Shown here: in pieces, positions 1 through 12,324 of the stretch | How the letters are laid out: each line of letters begins with the position of its first letter | Position numbering within the stretch: position 1 is the stretch's first letter | Assembly (NCBI GenBank): GCA_022376925.1 | Contig: JAIOJX010000032.1 | Location: forward strand, 202,674,939-202,738,938 | DNA length: 64,000 nucleotides | Source of the DNA: Tragulus kanchil | Taxonomy: Eukaryota; Chordata; Mammalia; Artiodactyla; Tragulidae | Direction of reading: 5' to 3' | Made by a program: the position numbers and the translations under genes | Notes under the pieces: generated by a model | Database searches by the model: none | The model's input: only the letters and a program-made list of their open reading frames with translations | Told to the model about the DNA's origin: nothing

Positions 1-672
1 TTTTTAGCCATCTGTAAATCTTTGACGAGATGTCTGTTTAAGTCGTTTTCCCCATTTTTTGATTGGGTTGTTCGTTTTTTTGGTGTTGAGTTGTCTGAGC
101 TACTTGTATATTTTTGAAATTAATTCTTTGTCGGTTGTTTCATTTACTATTATTTTCTCCCATTCTAAGGGTTGTCTCTTCACCTTGTTTATAGTTTCTT
201 TTGCTGTGCGAAAGCTTTTAAGTTTAACTAGGTCCCACTTGTTTATTTTTGTTTTTATTTCCTTTACTCTAAGAGGCAGGTCATAGAAGATCTTGCTTTG
301 ATTTATGTCATTGAGTGTTCTGCCTGTGTTTTTCTCTAAGAGATTTATGGTTTCTGGTCTTACATTTATGTCTTTAATTCCTTTTGAGTTTATCTTTGTG
401 TAAGGTATTAGGTAGTGTTTCAACCTCACTTTTTCACATGTAGCTGTTCAGTTTTCCCAGCACCATTTGTTGAAGAGGCTTCTTTGCCCCATTGTATATT
501 CTTACCTCCTTTGTCAAAAATAAGGTACCCATAGATGTAGGGGTTTATCTCTGGGCTCTCTATCTTGTTCCATTGGTCTGTATTTCTGTTTTTGTGCCAG
601 TACCATACTGTCTTGATAACTGTCGCTTTGTAGTATAGTCTGAAGTCAGGAAGGTTGATCCCTTCAGCTGCA
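1..672 (-). mobile_element. L1 LINE fragment, ORF2 3' portion, antisense (end of first piece)
   Basis: The - strand frame at 429-100 (MRLKHYLIPYTKINSKGIKD and onward to ETINKVKRQPLEWEKIIVNE) is the C-terminal part of a ruminant L1 ORF2 protein, with interrupted frames around it. The match continues to about 672 in the ttcccagcaccatttgttga region typical of antisense L1. It is a 5'-truncated dead copy. The same stretch recurs at 1171-1842. Confidence 0.85.
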
Positions 673-868
673 TTGGAGAAGTCTGCTGATACTTTGATGC
701 TTGATCCTTTCTTTGTATGTCACCTCTTTTGCCCTCTCTGAGACTTTTGGTTCTTCTCTTTAATCCCTTGATTTCTGAAATTTCACCAAGGTTTACCCTA
801 CTCTGGGTGTCAGTTTCATTCATTGTTTTAGATACTCCAGGGCCCTTTCAAATGGAAACTAATTTATG
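673..868. other. Non-L1 single-copy sequence flanking the L1
   Basis: The A+T-rich sequence after the L1 break point (attggagaagtctgctgata) ends abruptly at 868. The same sequence at 1843-2039 runs on into BovB. I recognise nothing in it. Confidence 0.4.
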
Positions 869-1842
869 CTTGGGTACATGTGTCTCAATTTTGATTTCCT
901 CAGGGTATATGCCTAATAGTGGGATTGCTGGGATGTATTGTGCATGTATTCCTGGTTTTTAAAGAAATCTCCATACTGTCTTCCATAGTGGCTATATCAG
1001 CTTACATTCTGTCCAACAATGCAAGAGTGTTCCTTTTTCTCCACACCCTCTCCAGCATTTATTGTCTGTGGATTTTTTGATGATGGCCATTCTGACTGTT
1101 GTGAGGTGATGTCTCATTGTAGTTTTAATTTGCATTCCTCTAATAGCAATGTTGAACATGTTTCATGTGTTTTTTAGCCATCTGTAAATCTTTGACGAGA
1201 TGTCTGTTTAAGTCGTTTTCCCCATTTTTTGATTGGGTTGTTCGTTTTTTTGGTGTTGAGTTGTCTGAGCTACTTGTATATTTTTGAAATTAATTCTTTG
1301 TCGGTTGTTTCATTTACTATTATTTTCTCCCATTCTAAGGGTTGTCTCTTCACCTTGTTTATAGTTTCTTTTGCTGTGCGAAAGCTTTTAAGTTTAACTA
1401 GGTCCCACTTGTTTATTTTTGTTTTTATTTCCTTTACTCTAAGAGGCAGGTCATAGAAGATCTTGCTTTGATTTATGTCATTGAGTGTTCTGCCTGTGTT
1501 TTTCTCTAAGAGATTTATGGTTTCTGGTCTTACATTTATGTCTTTAATTCCTTTTGAGTTTATCTTTGTGTAAGGTATTAGGTAGTGTTTCAACCTCACT
1601 TTTTCACATGTAGCTGTTCAGTTTTCCCAGCACCATTTGTTGAAGAGGCTTCTTTGCCCCATTGTATATTCTTACCTCCTTTGTCAAAAATAAGGTACCC
1701 ATAGATGTAGGGGTTTATCTCTGGGCTCTCTATCTTGTTCCATTGGTCTGTATTTCTGTTTTTGTGCCAGTACCATACTGTCTTGATAACTGTCGCTTTG
1801 TAGTATAGTCTGAAGTCAGGAAGGTTGATCCCTTCAGCTGCA
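869..1842 (-). mobile_element. L1 LINE fragment, antisense (contiguous copy)
   Basis: Read on the - strand this is ORF2 from the KTKINKWDL region through the conserved sequence for the C-terminal domain (rc of ggattgctgggatg and of tctccacaccctctccagca). The natural L1 order is 869-1170 followed by 1171-1842, so this is the intact arrangement. The fragment at 1-672 is its overlap duplicate. Confidence 0.85.
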
Positions 1843-3847
1843 TTGGAGAAGTCTGCTGATACTTTGATGCTTGATCCTTTCTTTGTATGTCACCTCTTTT
1901 GCCCTCTCTGAGACTTTTTGGTTCTTCTCTTTAATCCCTTGATTTCTGAAATTTCACCAAGGTTTACCCTACTCTGGGTGTCAGTTTCATTCATTGTTTT
2001 AGATACTCCAGGGCCCTTTCAAATGGAAACTAATTTATGTCAATTCACAAAATTTCTGATAATGTTTCTCTGATAATTTCCTACTTTCTGCTTTCTATTT
2101 TTGGAATTCCTATTCATTGAATATTGTTGTTCAGTTGATAAGTTGTGTCTGACTTTTTGCAACTCCATGCACTGCAGCCCATGCCAGGCTTTCCTGTCCT
2201 TCATTATCTCCCAGAGTTTGCTCAAAGTCATGTCTGTTGAGTCAGTGATGTTGTCTAGCCATCTTATCCTCTGTTGCCCTCTTCTTCTGCTCTCAATCTG
2301 TTCTAGCATCAGGGTATTTTCCAGTGAGTCATCTCCTTGTATCAGGTGGCCAAAGTATTGGAGCTTCAACTTCAGCATCAGTCCTTCTAATGAATATTCA
2401 GGGTTGATTTCCTTCTTTGATTGACTGGTTTGATCTCCTTGCAGTCTAAGGAGACTCTCAAGAATCTTCTCTAACACCACAATTCAAAAGCATCAATTCT
2501 TTGGCATTCAACCTTCTTTATAGTCCAGCTCTCACATCCATATATGGCTCTTGGAAAAAAGCCTAACCATTGACTAAATGGACCTTTGTTAGTAAAGTGA
2601 TATCTCTACTTTTCTAATACTCTTGTCTAGATTTGTCATAGCTTTCCTTCCAAAGCAAGTATCTTTTATTCTCATGGCTGCAGTTCTGCAGTGATTTTAG
2701 AGCCAAAAACAGTTTTTCATTTTCTTTTATTATCAGTTTTCCCAGCACCATTTGTTGAAGAGGCTTCTTTGCCCCATTGTATATTCTTACCTCCTTTGTC
2801 AAAAATAAGGTACCCATAGATGTAGGGGTTTATCTCTGGGCTCTCTATCTTGTTCCATTGGTCTGTATTTCTGTTTTTGTGCCAGTACCATACTGTCTTG
2901 ATAACTGTCGCTTTGTAGTATAGTCTGAAGTCAGGAAGGTTGATCCCTTCAGCTGCATTGGAGAAGTCTGCTGATACTTTGATGCTTGATCCTTTCTTTG
3001 TATGTCACCTCTTTTGCCCTCTCTGAGACTTTTTGGTTCTTCTCTTTAATCCCTTGATTTCTGAAATTTCACCAAGGTTTACCCTACTCTGGGTGTCAGT
3101 TTCATTCATTGTTTTAGATACTCCAGGGCCCTTTCAAATGGAAACTAATTTATGTCAATTCACAAAATTTCTGATAATGTTTCTCTGATAATTTCCTACT
3201 TTCTGCTTTCTATTTTTGGAATTCCTATTCATTGAATATTGTTGTTCAGTTGATAAGTTGTGTCTGACTTTTTGCAACTCCATGCACTGCAGCCCATGCC
3301 AGGCTTTCCTGTCCTTCATTATCTCCCAGAGTTTGCTCAAAGTCATGTCTGTTGAGTCAGTGATGTTGTCTAGCCATCTTATCCTCTGTTGCCCTCTTCT
3401 TCTGCTCTCAATCTGTTCTAGCATCAGGGTATTTTCCAGTGAGTCATCTCCTTGTATCAGGTGGCCAAAGTATTGGAGCTTCAACTTCAGCATCAGTCCT
3501 TCTAATGAATATTCAGGGTTGATTTCCTTCTTTGATTGACTGGTTTGATCTCCTTGCAGTCTAAGGAGACTCTCAAGAATCTTCTCTAACACCACAATTC
3601 AAAAGCATCAATTCTTTGGCATTCAACCTTCTTTATAGTCCAGCTCTCACATCCATATATGGCTCTTGGAAAAAAGCCTAACCATTGACTAAATGGACCT
3701 TTGTTAGTAAAGTGATATCTCTACTTTTCTAATACTCTTGTCTAGATTTGTCATAGCTTTCCTTCCAAAAAGCAAGTATCTTTTATTCTCATGGCTGCAG
3801 TCACCGTCTGCAGTGATTTTAGAGCCCAAGAAAATAGAATCTGTCAG
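1618..3847. repeat. Overlap duplication 2: 1618-2732 equals 2733-3847
   Basis: Offset 1115. The last ~60 bases of the first copy are corrupted (tcaccgt missing in ctgcag-tctgcag, then a divergent tail). Confidence 0.95.
2118..2732 (-). mobile_element. BovB (RTE) LINE, 3' part, antisense, first copy
   Basis: The - strand frame at 2480-2040 reads FGHLIQGDDSLENTLMLEQI and onward to IRWLDNITDSTDMTLSKLWE, the C-terminal end of the BovB reverse-transcriptase protein. The terminal ttgttgttcagttgataagt is the BovB 3' end that Bov-tA SINEs share. The last ~40 bases before 2732 are corrupted relative to 3155-3847 and a piece ends here. Confidence 0.9.
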
Positions 3848-4640
3848 TTTCCTTTCCACCTTTTCCTTTTCTATTTTATCATGAAGTGATGGGAGTGGAT
3901 GCCATGATCTTAGTTTTTTAAATGTTGAGTTTTAAGCCAGCTTTTTTGCTCCCTTCTTGCACCCTCATCAAGAGGCTCTTCAGTCCTCTTTACTTTCTGC
4001 CATTAGAGTGGTATCGTCTGCATGTCTGAGGTTGTGGATATTTCTCCTGACAGCCTTAATTCCAGCTTGAGATTCATCCAAGCCAGCATTTCACATGATG
4101 TTCTCTGCATAGAAATTAAATAAACAGTGTGACATATAAAACCTTGCTATACTCCTTTCCCAATTTTGAACAAGTCTGTTATTCCATATCTGGTTCTAAC
4201 TGAAGCTTTTTGACCCACATACAAGTTTCTCAGGAGACAGATAAGGCAGTCTGGTATTCCTATATCTGTAAGAATTTTCCAGTTCGTTGTAATCCATAGT
4301 CAAAGGTTTTCACATAGTCAGTGAAGCAGAAGTAGATGTTTTTCTGTAATTCCCTTGCTTGCTCTGTGATCCAACAAATGTTGGTAATTTTATCTCTGAT
4401 TCCTTGCCTTTTCTAACTTCAACTTGTACATCTGTAAGTCCTCTGCTGACATACTGCTGAAACCTACCTTGAAGGATTTGGAGTATTACCTTGATAGCAT
4501 GTGAAATGAGTGCAATTATACAGTAGTTTGAACATCCTTTGGCATTGTCCTTCTTTGGGATTGGAATGAAAACTGGCTTTTTCCAGTCTCATGGCCACTG
4601 CTGAGTTGTTTGCTGTTCCCTCCTCCAGATTTGGATGTTA
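3233..4640 (-). mobile_element. BovB (RTE) LINE, antisense, longer copy
   Basis: This is the same element continuing upstream into the reverse transcriptase. On the - strand, ADDTTLMAESKED near 4021-3983 is the RT catalytic Asp-Asp box, followed by a stop. Many stops and indels show a dead, 5'-truncated copy. BovB is known for horizontal transfer among vertebrates. The part 3943-4640 is repeated at 5039-5736. Confidence 0.88.
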
Positions 4641-4761
4641 GAAGCTACCATCTTTGAGATGTTCTCAGCTTGTTCATTCCTTCTAGTTGTTTTTTATTTC
4701 TGCCATTGTATTTTTAATTACTTTTTTATTTCCAAAAGCTCTTTTAAAAGTTGCATATTTT

Positions 4762-4886
4762 GGGAATTCCCTGGTGGTCCAGTGGCTAAGACTCTGTGCT
4801 CCCAATGCAGGGGGCCCAGGTTTAATCCCTGGTCAGGGAACTAGAGCCCACATGCCACAACTGAGACCCAGTGCAGCCAAATAAAA
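4762..4886 (+). mobile_element. tRNA-Glu-derived ruminant SINE with target-site duplication
   Basis: The element begins gggaattccctggtggtcc, has the B-box-like ggtttaatccctgg, and ends in an A-rich tail. It is flanked by aaaagttgc-tatttt at 4746-4761 and 4887-4903. A copy produced by the overlap is at 5858-5991, with an A tail 4 bases longer. Confidence 0.85.
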
Positions 4887-5857
4887 AAAAGTTGCTTATT
4901 TTTATACCATCTGTTTTTTTAATGACCTCAAATATTATCTTTCTACTACTGAGGATGATAATTTTCAAAATTCCATCTCTTTCTTCAAGGGATGTTTTTC
5001 CCTAATTTTTTTCAAAGATTGGATGCCATGACGGGCCATTTTTGCTCCCTTCTTGCACCCTCATCAAGAGGCTCTTCAGTCCTCTTTACTTTCTGCCATT
5101 AGAGTGGTATCGTCTGCATGTCTGAGGTTGTGGATATTTCTCCTGACAGCCTTAATTCCAGCTTGAGATTCATCCAAGCCAGCATTTCACATGATGTTCT
5201 CTGCATAGAAATTAAATAAACAGTGTGACATATAAAACCTTGCTATACTCCTTTCCCAATTTTGAACAAGTCTGTTATTCCATATCTGGTTCTAACTGAA
5301 GCTTTTTGACCCACATACAAGTTTCTCAGGAGACAGATAAGGCAGTCTGGTATTCCTATATCTGTAAGAATTTTCCAGTTCGTTGTAATCCATAGTCAAA
5401 GGTTTTCACATAGTCAGTGAAGCAGAAGTAGATGTTTTTCTGTAATTCCCTTGCTTGCTCTGTGATCCAACAAATGTTGGTAATTTTATCTCTGATTCCT
5501 TGCCTTTTCTAACTTCAACTTGTACATCTGTAAGTCCTCTGCTGACATACTGCTGAAACCTACCTTGAAGGATTTGGAGTATTACCTTGATAGCATGTGA
5601 AATGAGTGCAATTATACAGTAGTTTGAACATCCTTTGGCATTGTCCTTCTTTGGGATTGGAATGAAAACTGGCTTTTTCCAGTCTCATGGCCACTGCTGA
5701 GTTGTTTGCTGTTCCCTCCTCCAGATTTGGATGTTAGAAGCTACCATCTTTGAGATGTTCTCAGCTTGTTCATTCCTTCTAGTTGTTTTTTATTTCTGCC
5801 ATTGTATTTTTAATTACTTTTTTATTTCCAAAAGCTCTTTTAAAAGTTGCATATTTT

Positions 5858-5991
5858 GGGAATTCCCTGGTGGTCCAGTGGCTAAGACTCTGTGCTCCCA
5901 ATGCAGGGGGCCCAGGTTTAATCCCTGGTCAGGGAACTAGAGCCCACATGCCACAACTGAGACCCAGTGCAGCCAAATAAAAAAAAAAAAA
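5858..5991 (+). mobile_element. Same SINE, overlap duplicate
   Basis: This is the duplicate of 4762-4886 at an offset of 1096, including the flanking target duplication. Only the A-tail length differs, which is typical of homopolymer error. Confidence 0.8.
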
Positions 5992-7360
5992 GTTGCTTAT
6001 TTTTTATACCATCTGTTTTTTTAATGACCTCAAATATTATCTTTCTACTACTGAGGATGATAATTTTCAAAATTCCATCTCTTTCTTCCAAGGTTCTTTG
6101 TTAAGAGTTAGTTTCTTCCTACCCTATTATTTGTTTGTTCCTAAAGATTCCATCAGATACCCATTTATATGTAGGAGTGAGATGGAAACCTGGTGGCTCG
6201 GTGTAAAGGATGCGTCTAGTTGAGTGGTGAGTACCTGGTGCCAGTTTTGATTTTCACCACCTGTCTGTCTTCTGGAGTAAAGGTGCCTCTGATTCCTCTT
6301 CCATGGTCCAAACCTGAATTGACTTGCATCTGACTGAAAGGGAAACCAGTTTTAGTATCACTGCTGGTCACTGTGATTTTTTGGATTCAGAATGAAGAGA
6401 TTAGTGTTAGGAACATTTATACTCAAGAGAACATTACATCAGTCATCACAAGGTGAAACTGCAGTATTTAACAAAGAATAATAGTCAGAAAATAATTAAT
6501 AGTTGAAGGTTTTAATTCATCCTTCTCAGTTGACTACAGATCAAGTAGGTTAAAACTAAGAATAGAGAATCTGTAAACAACAAACCTCTGTAAAAGTTAA
6601 AAGTAAAATAAAAGTTAAAAAAAAAAAAAAAACTTAGAGTAGAGGAGACTTAAGCAGCATGTCGTATGGTAAACCTGGTTGATACATAGTAAATTTTGAA
6701 CCTTGAAGGCAAAACAAAGGCATTTTTTAAGATGTCCACAGGAAATTCCTGAGACTCTCCCATATATTAGACTACTACACACACACAAATCAATACATTT
6801 GAAACAGTGGAAATAGTATAACCAGTTTTCTGTGATCACACATGCAGTAAAAATAGAAATTAAAAACCAAGAATGACAACCCTGTCATCTGGACATTTTA
6901 AAGCACTTTTGGGTCAGAGATGAAATTTAAACTGAAACCACAGAATATATAGAAAATAACAATAATGGAATACCACATATTGTACGATATAGCTAAAATA
7001 GCATTCAGTAAAAAATTCATAGAATTATACAGAATATTTTGAATCATAGAATTATATTGATAATCAGAAGATAAAAGTAGTAAATTTAGGTTCCACTCAA
7101 GTTAGAAAAGAGAACAGATTGAAAGAAAGCTGAAGATAAAATAGTTTAGAGAATAAAAAATAGTAGGACTTCATAAACTCTTAAAAAATGAGGTTTTTGG
7201 GTGAAGAATGGCTGTCAGAAGGCTAACCTCTTGTCTAACCTTTTTAAGGGGCAGGAGAGGAGCAGTCAAAAGTGTCCAGATGCAGAATTGAGAGGATTAT
7301 AAGGAGATTCTTTTCTGAACTGAGTGCAAAAGAAATTGAAAACTTAGATGGCATATTAAT
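5992..7360. other. A+T-rich intronic DNA with a short L1 tail
   Basis: I see no exon here. At about 6560-6632 the sequence (ctgtaaacaacaaacctctg, then aaaagtaaaataaaagtta and a poly-A run) matches the extreme 3' end of the ruminant L1 also seen at 55795-55850, so a very short L1 insertion lies there on the + strand. The rest is unrecognised. Confidence 0.55.
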
Positions 7361-7368
7361 TTTAGAAC

Positions 7369-7574
7369 TAAAAGTGAAAGTTGCTCAGTCGTGTCCGACT
7401 CTGAGACCCCATGGACTGTAGCCCTCTAGGCTTCTCTGTCCATGGAATCTCCAGGCAAGAATTCTGGAGTGGGTTGGCATTTCCTTCTCTAGGGAATCTT
7501 CCTGACCCGGGGATTGAACCTGGATCTCTTGCATTGCAGGCAGATTCTTTACCATCTGAACACCAGGAAAGCCC
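7369..7574 (-). mobile_element. Bov-tA/BOV-A2-type SINE, antisense
   Basis: It runs from gttgctcagtcgtgtccgac to the promoter end ccaggaaagccc. The flanks ttttagaa at 7361-7368 and 7577-7584 look like a short target duplication. It occurs once. Confidence 0.88.
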
Positions 7575-7584
7575 AGTTTTAGAA

Positions 7585-8709
7585 AAATGTAATTTATTAA
7601 AACTGATTATGAAGGAGAGGAGTAATAGAGATAATTATCACAGGGTGAAAAAATATTGAAAGGTCTCAGAGATGAAGTCCTACAAAAACACTGTGTTTAT
7701 ATTGATAGGAGAACATCATCAGACCTTTAAAGAACTTGTAATTCTATGACTATTTAAATTGTTACAGAGCATAGCAGAAGGGGGTCAAGTTATGTTTATG
7801 AAAGAAGTTTTGGCACCAACACCTGACAGCAATTACACAGGAAAAGAAAACTACAGACCTTAGTATTCTCCACTTAAGAATACTGATGCAAAAATGTAAA
7901 TAGAAGATCAGGAAACAGAATCTAACATTGAAAGAGTAATGTACAGTGGCCAGACGGAGTTTATCAGAACACTGAAGATACTCAGTATTGGGAAATCTAT
8001 TAATATCTCTATCATGCTAGTAAATATGTGAAATCTCTTGAAAGAAATACTTGTCATCCTATAGATGTCAGAAACATCAAAATTCAGCAGATCTCTTCCA
8101 GATCCTTTGAAAAAGAGCCTTTTTAAGGAAAAAATAGATAATTTCTTACACGTTAAAATACATTTATCTTAGTCAGTACCCTGAGCATTTCAGTGCTCTG
8201 TGGAGCTGCCAGGTGCCTGTAAAACAAAACAAAACAAAACATTTGTCTCATCTCCAAAAATGAGCATCTTTTAAGAAGGTAAAGTTGGGAACAAGACAAG
8301 TGTGACCACTCTCATTCAACTGTGAAAGACTCCAGCCACAGAATTAGAAGTAGAACCCAACAATATAGGTAAGAAGATAGCAGTAAACAATGGAGTGGAG
8401 GGGGTAAAATATTACTTTCTGCTAATATGGGTATGTAACTGATTATCCAAGAGAATCAACCAGCAACTCTTGCTAGCATTAATTCTGGAAAGAAGCTGGG
8501 TAGCTAGAATATTGATAATAGAAATTAATATTAAACCTTTTAAAATAATGATACAACTGTTAAAAGATGTAATTTTAATTCATATATTAAAATAATTATG
8601 TATTTGTTAAGACCGTATTCATAATAGCAACAAAAACAAATTAACAGGGAAAATATAGGAATATTTCATCTAAATAATCAAACTTACTGGCATGAAGTTG
8701 TCCATCATA
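7585..8709. other. A+T-rich intronic DNA, no gene recognised
   Basis: It contains a small (aaaac)n tract near 8221-8240. The part from 7966 onward is duplicated at 9075 onward. No exon, RNA gene or young repeat is visible. Confidence 0.5.
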
Positions 8710-10183
8710 TTCTCTTATTATTTTTTAAATACAATTTTATTGAGATGGAATTTGTATACCATAAAATTCACCCATTTACACCGTACAGATCAGTGGCTTT
8801 TAGTGTATTCAGAGTTGTGTAGCCATCATTACAGTCTAATTGTATGTTTTTTTGCCACTGACCGAAAGGAACTCCGTGTCCATTAGCAGTTGTTTTCCCT
8901 GTGTGCCTCCCCTGGTGAGAATCAGCTAACTGTGGATGTTAGTTTGACAGGATTTTACAAGCGTAGATCTACAGACTTGGGAAGTGTTGCCATTTTAACA
9001 GTGATTTTATAATCAGTGAACGTGGAAGTTTGTCTATTTATTTAGATCTTAATTTCTTTCCATGTTTTTCATGTAGAACACTGAAGATACTCAGTATTGG
9101 GAAATCTATTAATATCTCTATCATGCTAGTAAATATGTGAAATCTCTTGAAAGAAATACTTGTCATCCTATAGATGTCAGAAACATCAAAATTCAGCAGA
9201 TCTCTTCCAGATCCTTTGAAAAAGAGCCTTTTTAAGGAAAAAATAGATAATTTCTTACACGTTAAAATACATTTATCTTAGTCAGTACCCTGAGCATTTC
9301 AGTGCTCTGTGGAGCTGCCAGGTGCCTGTAAAACAAAACAAAACAAAACATTTGTCTCATCTCCAAAAATGAGCATCTTTTAAGAAGGTAAAGTTGGGAA
9401 CAAGACAAGTGTGACCACTCTCATTCAACTGTGAAAGACTCCAGCCACAGAATTAGAAGTAGAACCCAACAATATAGGTAAGAAGATAGCAGTAAACAAT
9501 GGAGTGGAGGGGGTAAAATATTACTTTCTGCTAATATGGGTATGTAACTGATTATCCAAGAGAATCAACCAGCAACTCTTGCTAGCATTAATTCTGGAAA
9601 GAAGCTGGGTAGCTAGAATATTGATAATAGAAATTAATATTAAACCTTTTAAAATAATGATACAACTGTTAAAAGATGTAATTTTAATTCATATATTAAA
9701 ATAATTATGTATTTGTTAAGACCGTATTCATAATAGCAACAAAAACAAATTAACAGGGAAAATATAGGAATATTTCATCTAAATAATCAAACTTACTGGC
9801 ATGAAGTTGTCCATCATATTCTCTTATTATTTTTTAAATACAATTTTATTGAGATGGAATTTGTATACCATAAAATTCACCCATTTACACCGTACAGATC
9901 AGTGGCTTTTAGTGTATTCAGAGTTGTGTAGCCATCATTACAGTCTAATTGTATGTTTTTTTGCCACTGACCGAAAGGAACTCCGTGTCCATTAGCAGTT
10001 GTTTTCCCTGTGTGCCTCCCCTGGTGAGAATCAGCTAACTGTGGATGTTAGTTTGACAGGATTTTACAAGCGTAGATCTACAGACTTGGGAAGTGTTGCC
10101 ATTTTAACAGTGATTTTATAATCAGTGAACGTGGAAGTTTGTCTATTTATTTAGATCTTAATTTCTTTCCATGTTTTATAGCT
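7966..10183. repeat. Overlap duplication 4: 7966-9074 equals 9075-10183
   Basis: Offset 1109; almost perfect until the last ~10 bases. Confidence 0.95.
8711..8900. mobile_element. Old L1M-type 3' end fragment
   Basis: The sequence ttttattgagatggaatttg and then ccataaaattcacccattta is the diverged mammalian L1M 3' region widespread in placental genomes. The duplicate is at 9820-10009. Orientation is not settled. Confidence 0.6.
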
Positions 10184-10680
10184 TTCAGTGTGTAATTCTT
10201 ATAGTTCTTTTGTTAAGTTTATTTGTAACTACTTAGAATTCCTTTTGATGCTTTTACAGATGGAAATATTTTATGAATTTCATTTTTGGAGTGTCCATTG
10301 CTACTAGATAGAAATGCAATTTTTGTGTATCAGTCTTGTATCTTGCAAACTCCTTTATTAGGTCTAATAATTTTTTAGTAGATTTATTAGGATTTTCTAT
10401 ATATAGATAATGTCATCTTGCAAATAGAGATAGTATTACTTTCTTCCATTTCATTTTGGATACATTTTATGTCTTCTATAACGGCCCTGGCTAGAAATCT
10501 CATTATAGTGTTGAGAGTGACAAGGAATCTTCTTGTCTTGGTCCTGATCTTAGGGGTAAAGTTTTTAGTCTTTTACCACTGAGTATGATATATTTGAGAT
10601 ATATCAATGAGATATTTGTTTCTTTGTGTTTTGTATTTTGTGGATTCCCCTCACCAAGTTGAAGTTTTCTTTTATTCCTG

Positions 10681-10968
10681 TTTTTTTTTTTTTTTTAAAT
10701 TAGTTAATGTTGGCTGTGCTAGGTCTTTGCCACTGTGCAGGCTTTTCTCTGGCTGTGGTGTGCGGCCTTCTTACTTCAGCGGCTTCTCTTGTTGCGCAGC
10801 ATGGGCTCTAGGATGAATGGGCTTCAGGAGTTATGGCTCCTGGGCTCAGTAGTTGTGACACATGGGCTTAGTTGCTCTGAGTCACATAGGACCCTCATGG
10901 ACCATGGACTGAACCTATGTCTCCTGCACGGGCAGGCAGACTCTACCACTGAGTCAGCAGGGAAGCCC
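10681..10968 (-). mobile_element. Ruminant tRNA-Glu-derived SINE (long type), antisense, first copy
   Basis: A poly-T start runs through ggctgtgctaggtctttgcc to the promoter end gtcagcagggaagccc. The duplicate is at 11780-12067, with no coding content. Confidence 0.8.
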
Positions 10969-11779
10969 TTTTCCTAGTTTTTTAAGTGTTGTGAGTTTTG
11001 TATTGTTGTGTGGTAAGTCACTTCAGTCGTGTCTGACTTTTGTGACCTCATGGACTGTAGCCTGCCAGTCTCCTCTGTCCGTGGGACTCTCCAGGCAGGA
11101 ATACTAGTGTAGGTTGCCGTTTCCTCCTCCAGCGGCTCTTTCTGACCCAGACTTCAAACCTGGTTTTACAAGCGTAGATCTACAGACTTGGGAAGTGTTG
11201 CCTTTTAAGTGATTTTATAATCAGTGAACGTGGAAGTTTGTCTATTTATTTAGATCTTAATTTCTTTCCATGTTTTATAGCTTTCAGTGTGTAATTCTTA
11301 TAGTTCTTTTGTTAAGTTTATTTGTAACTACTTAGAATTCCTTTTGATGCTTTTACAGATGGAAATATTTTATGAATTTCATTTTTGGAGTGTCCATTGC
11401 TACTAGATAGAAATGCAATTTTTGTGTATCAGTCTTGTATCTTGCAAACTCCTTTATTAGGTCTAATAATTTTTTAGTAGATTTATTAGGATTTTCTATA
11501 TATAGATAATGTCATCTTGCAAATAGAGATAGTATTACTTTCTTCCATTTCATTTTGGATATATTTTATGTCTTCTATAACGGCCCTGGCTAGAAATCTC
11601 ATTATAGTGTTGAGAGTGACAAGGAATCTTCTTGTCTTGGTCCTGATCTTAGGGGTAAAGTTTTTAGTCTTTTACCACTGAGTATGATATATTTGAGATA
11701 TATCAATGAGATATTTGTTTCTTTGTGTTTTGTATTTTGTGGATTCCCCTCACCAAGTTGAAGTTTTCTTTTATTCCTG

Positions 11780-12067
11780 TTTTTTTTTTTTTTTTAAATT
11801 AGTTAATGTTGGCTGTGCTAGGTCTTTGCCACTGTGCAGGCTTTTCTCTGGCTGTGGTGTGCGGCCTTCTTACTTCAGCGGCTTCTCTTGTTGCGCAGCA
11901 TGGGCTCTAGGATGAATGGGCTTCAGGAGTTATGGCTCCTGGGCTCAGTAGTTGTGACACATGGGCTTAGTTGCTCTGAGTCACATAGGACCCTCATGGA
12001 CCATGGACTGAACCTATGTCTCCTGCACGGGCAGGCAGACTCTACCACTGAGTCAGCAGGGAAGCCC
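11780..12067 (-). mobile_element. Same long SINE, overlap duplicate
   Basis: This is the copy of 10681-10968 at an offset of 1099. Confidence 0.8.
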
Positions 12068-12106
12068 TTTTCCTAGTTTTTTAAGTGTTGTGAGTTTTGT
12101 ATTGTT

Positions 12107-12324
12107 GTGTGGTAAGTCACTTCAGTCGTGTCTGACTTTTGTGACCTCATGGACTGTAGCCTGCCAGTCTCCTCTGTCCGTGGGACTCTCCAGGCAGGAA
12201 TACTAGTGTAGGTTGCCGTTTCCTCCTCCAGCGGCTCTTTCTGACCCAGACTTCAAACCTGGGTCTTCTGTATCCTCTGAATTGGGTGGAGGGTTCTTTA
12301 CCACTTGCACCACCTGGGAAGCCC
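12107..12324 (-). mobile_element. Bov-tA-type SINE, antisense, complete copy
   Basis: It runs from agtcacttcagtcgtgtctg to caccacctgggaagccc. A truncated version at 11008-11163 stops where the previous piece ends. Confidence 0.85.

Larger units (their letters stand above)
1..2039. repeat. Overlap duplication 1: 1-868 equals 1171-2039
   Basis: Near-identical apart from one T in a run near 1914. The piece boundary is at 868/869; the rest of the first copy lies outside the window. Confidence 0.9.
3943..6134. repeat. Overlap duplication 3: 3943-5038 equals 5039-6134
   Basis: Offset 1096. The tail after tctttcttcaagg in copy 1 diverges for about 50 bases. Confidence 0.95.
10062..12262. repeat. 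Overlap duplication 5: 10062-11163 equals 11164-12262
   Basis: Offset 1102 falling to 1099 after three single-base losses near the start of copy 2. One c/t difference is at 10475 against 11574. Confidence 0.95.

Noticed and set aside
100..1599. 109-residue protein repeated twice as a possible host gene
   Set aside because: It is an L1 ORF2 C-terminal fragment on the - strand, shown twice by the overlap.
2040..3595. 146-residue protein repeated twice as a possible host gene
   Set aside because: It is the C-terminal end of a dead BovB reverse transcriptase.
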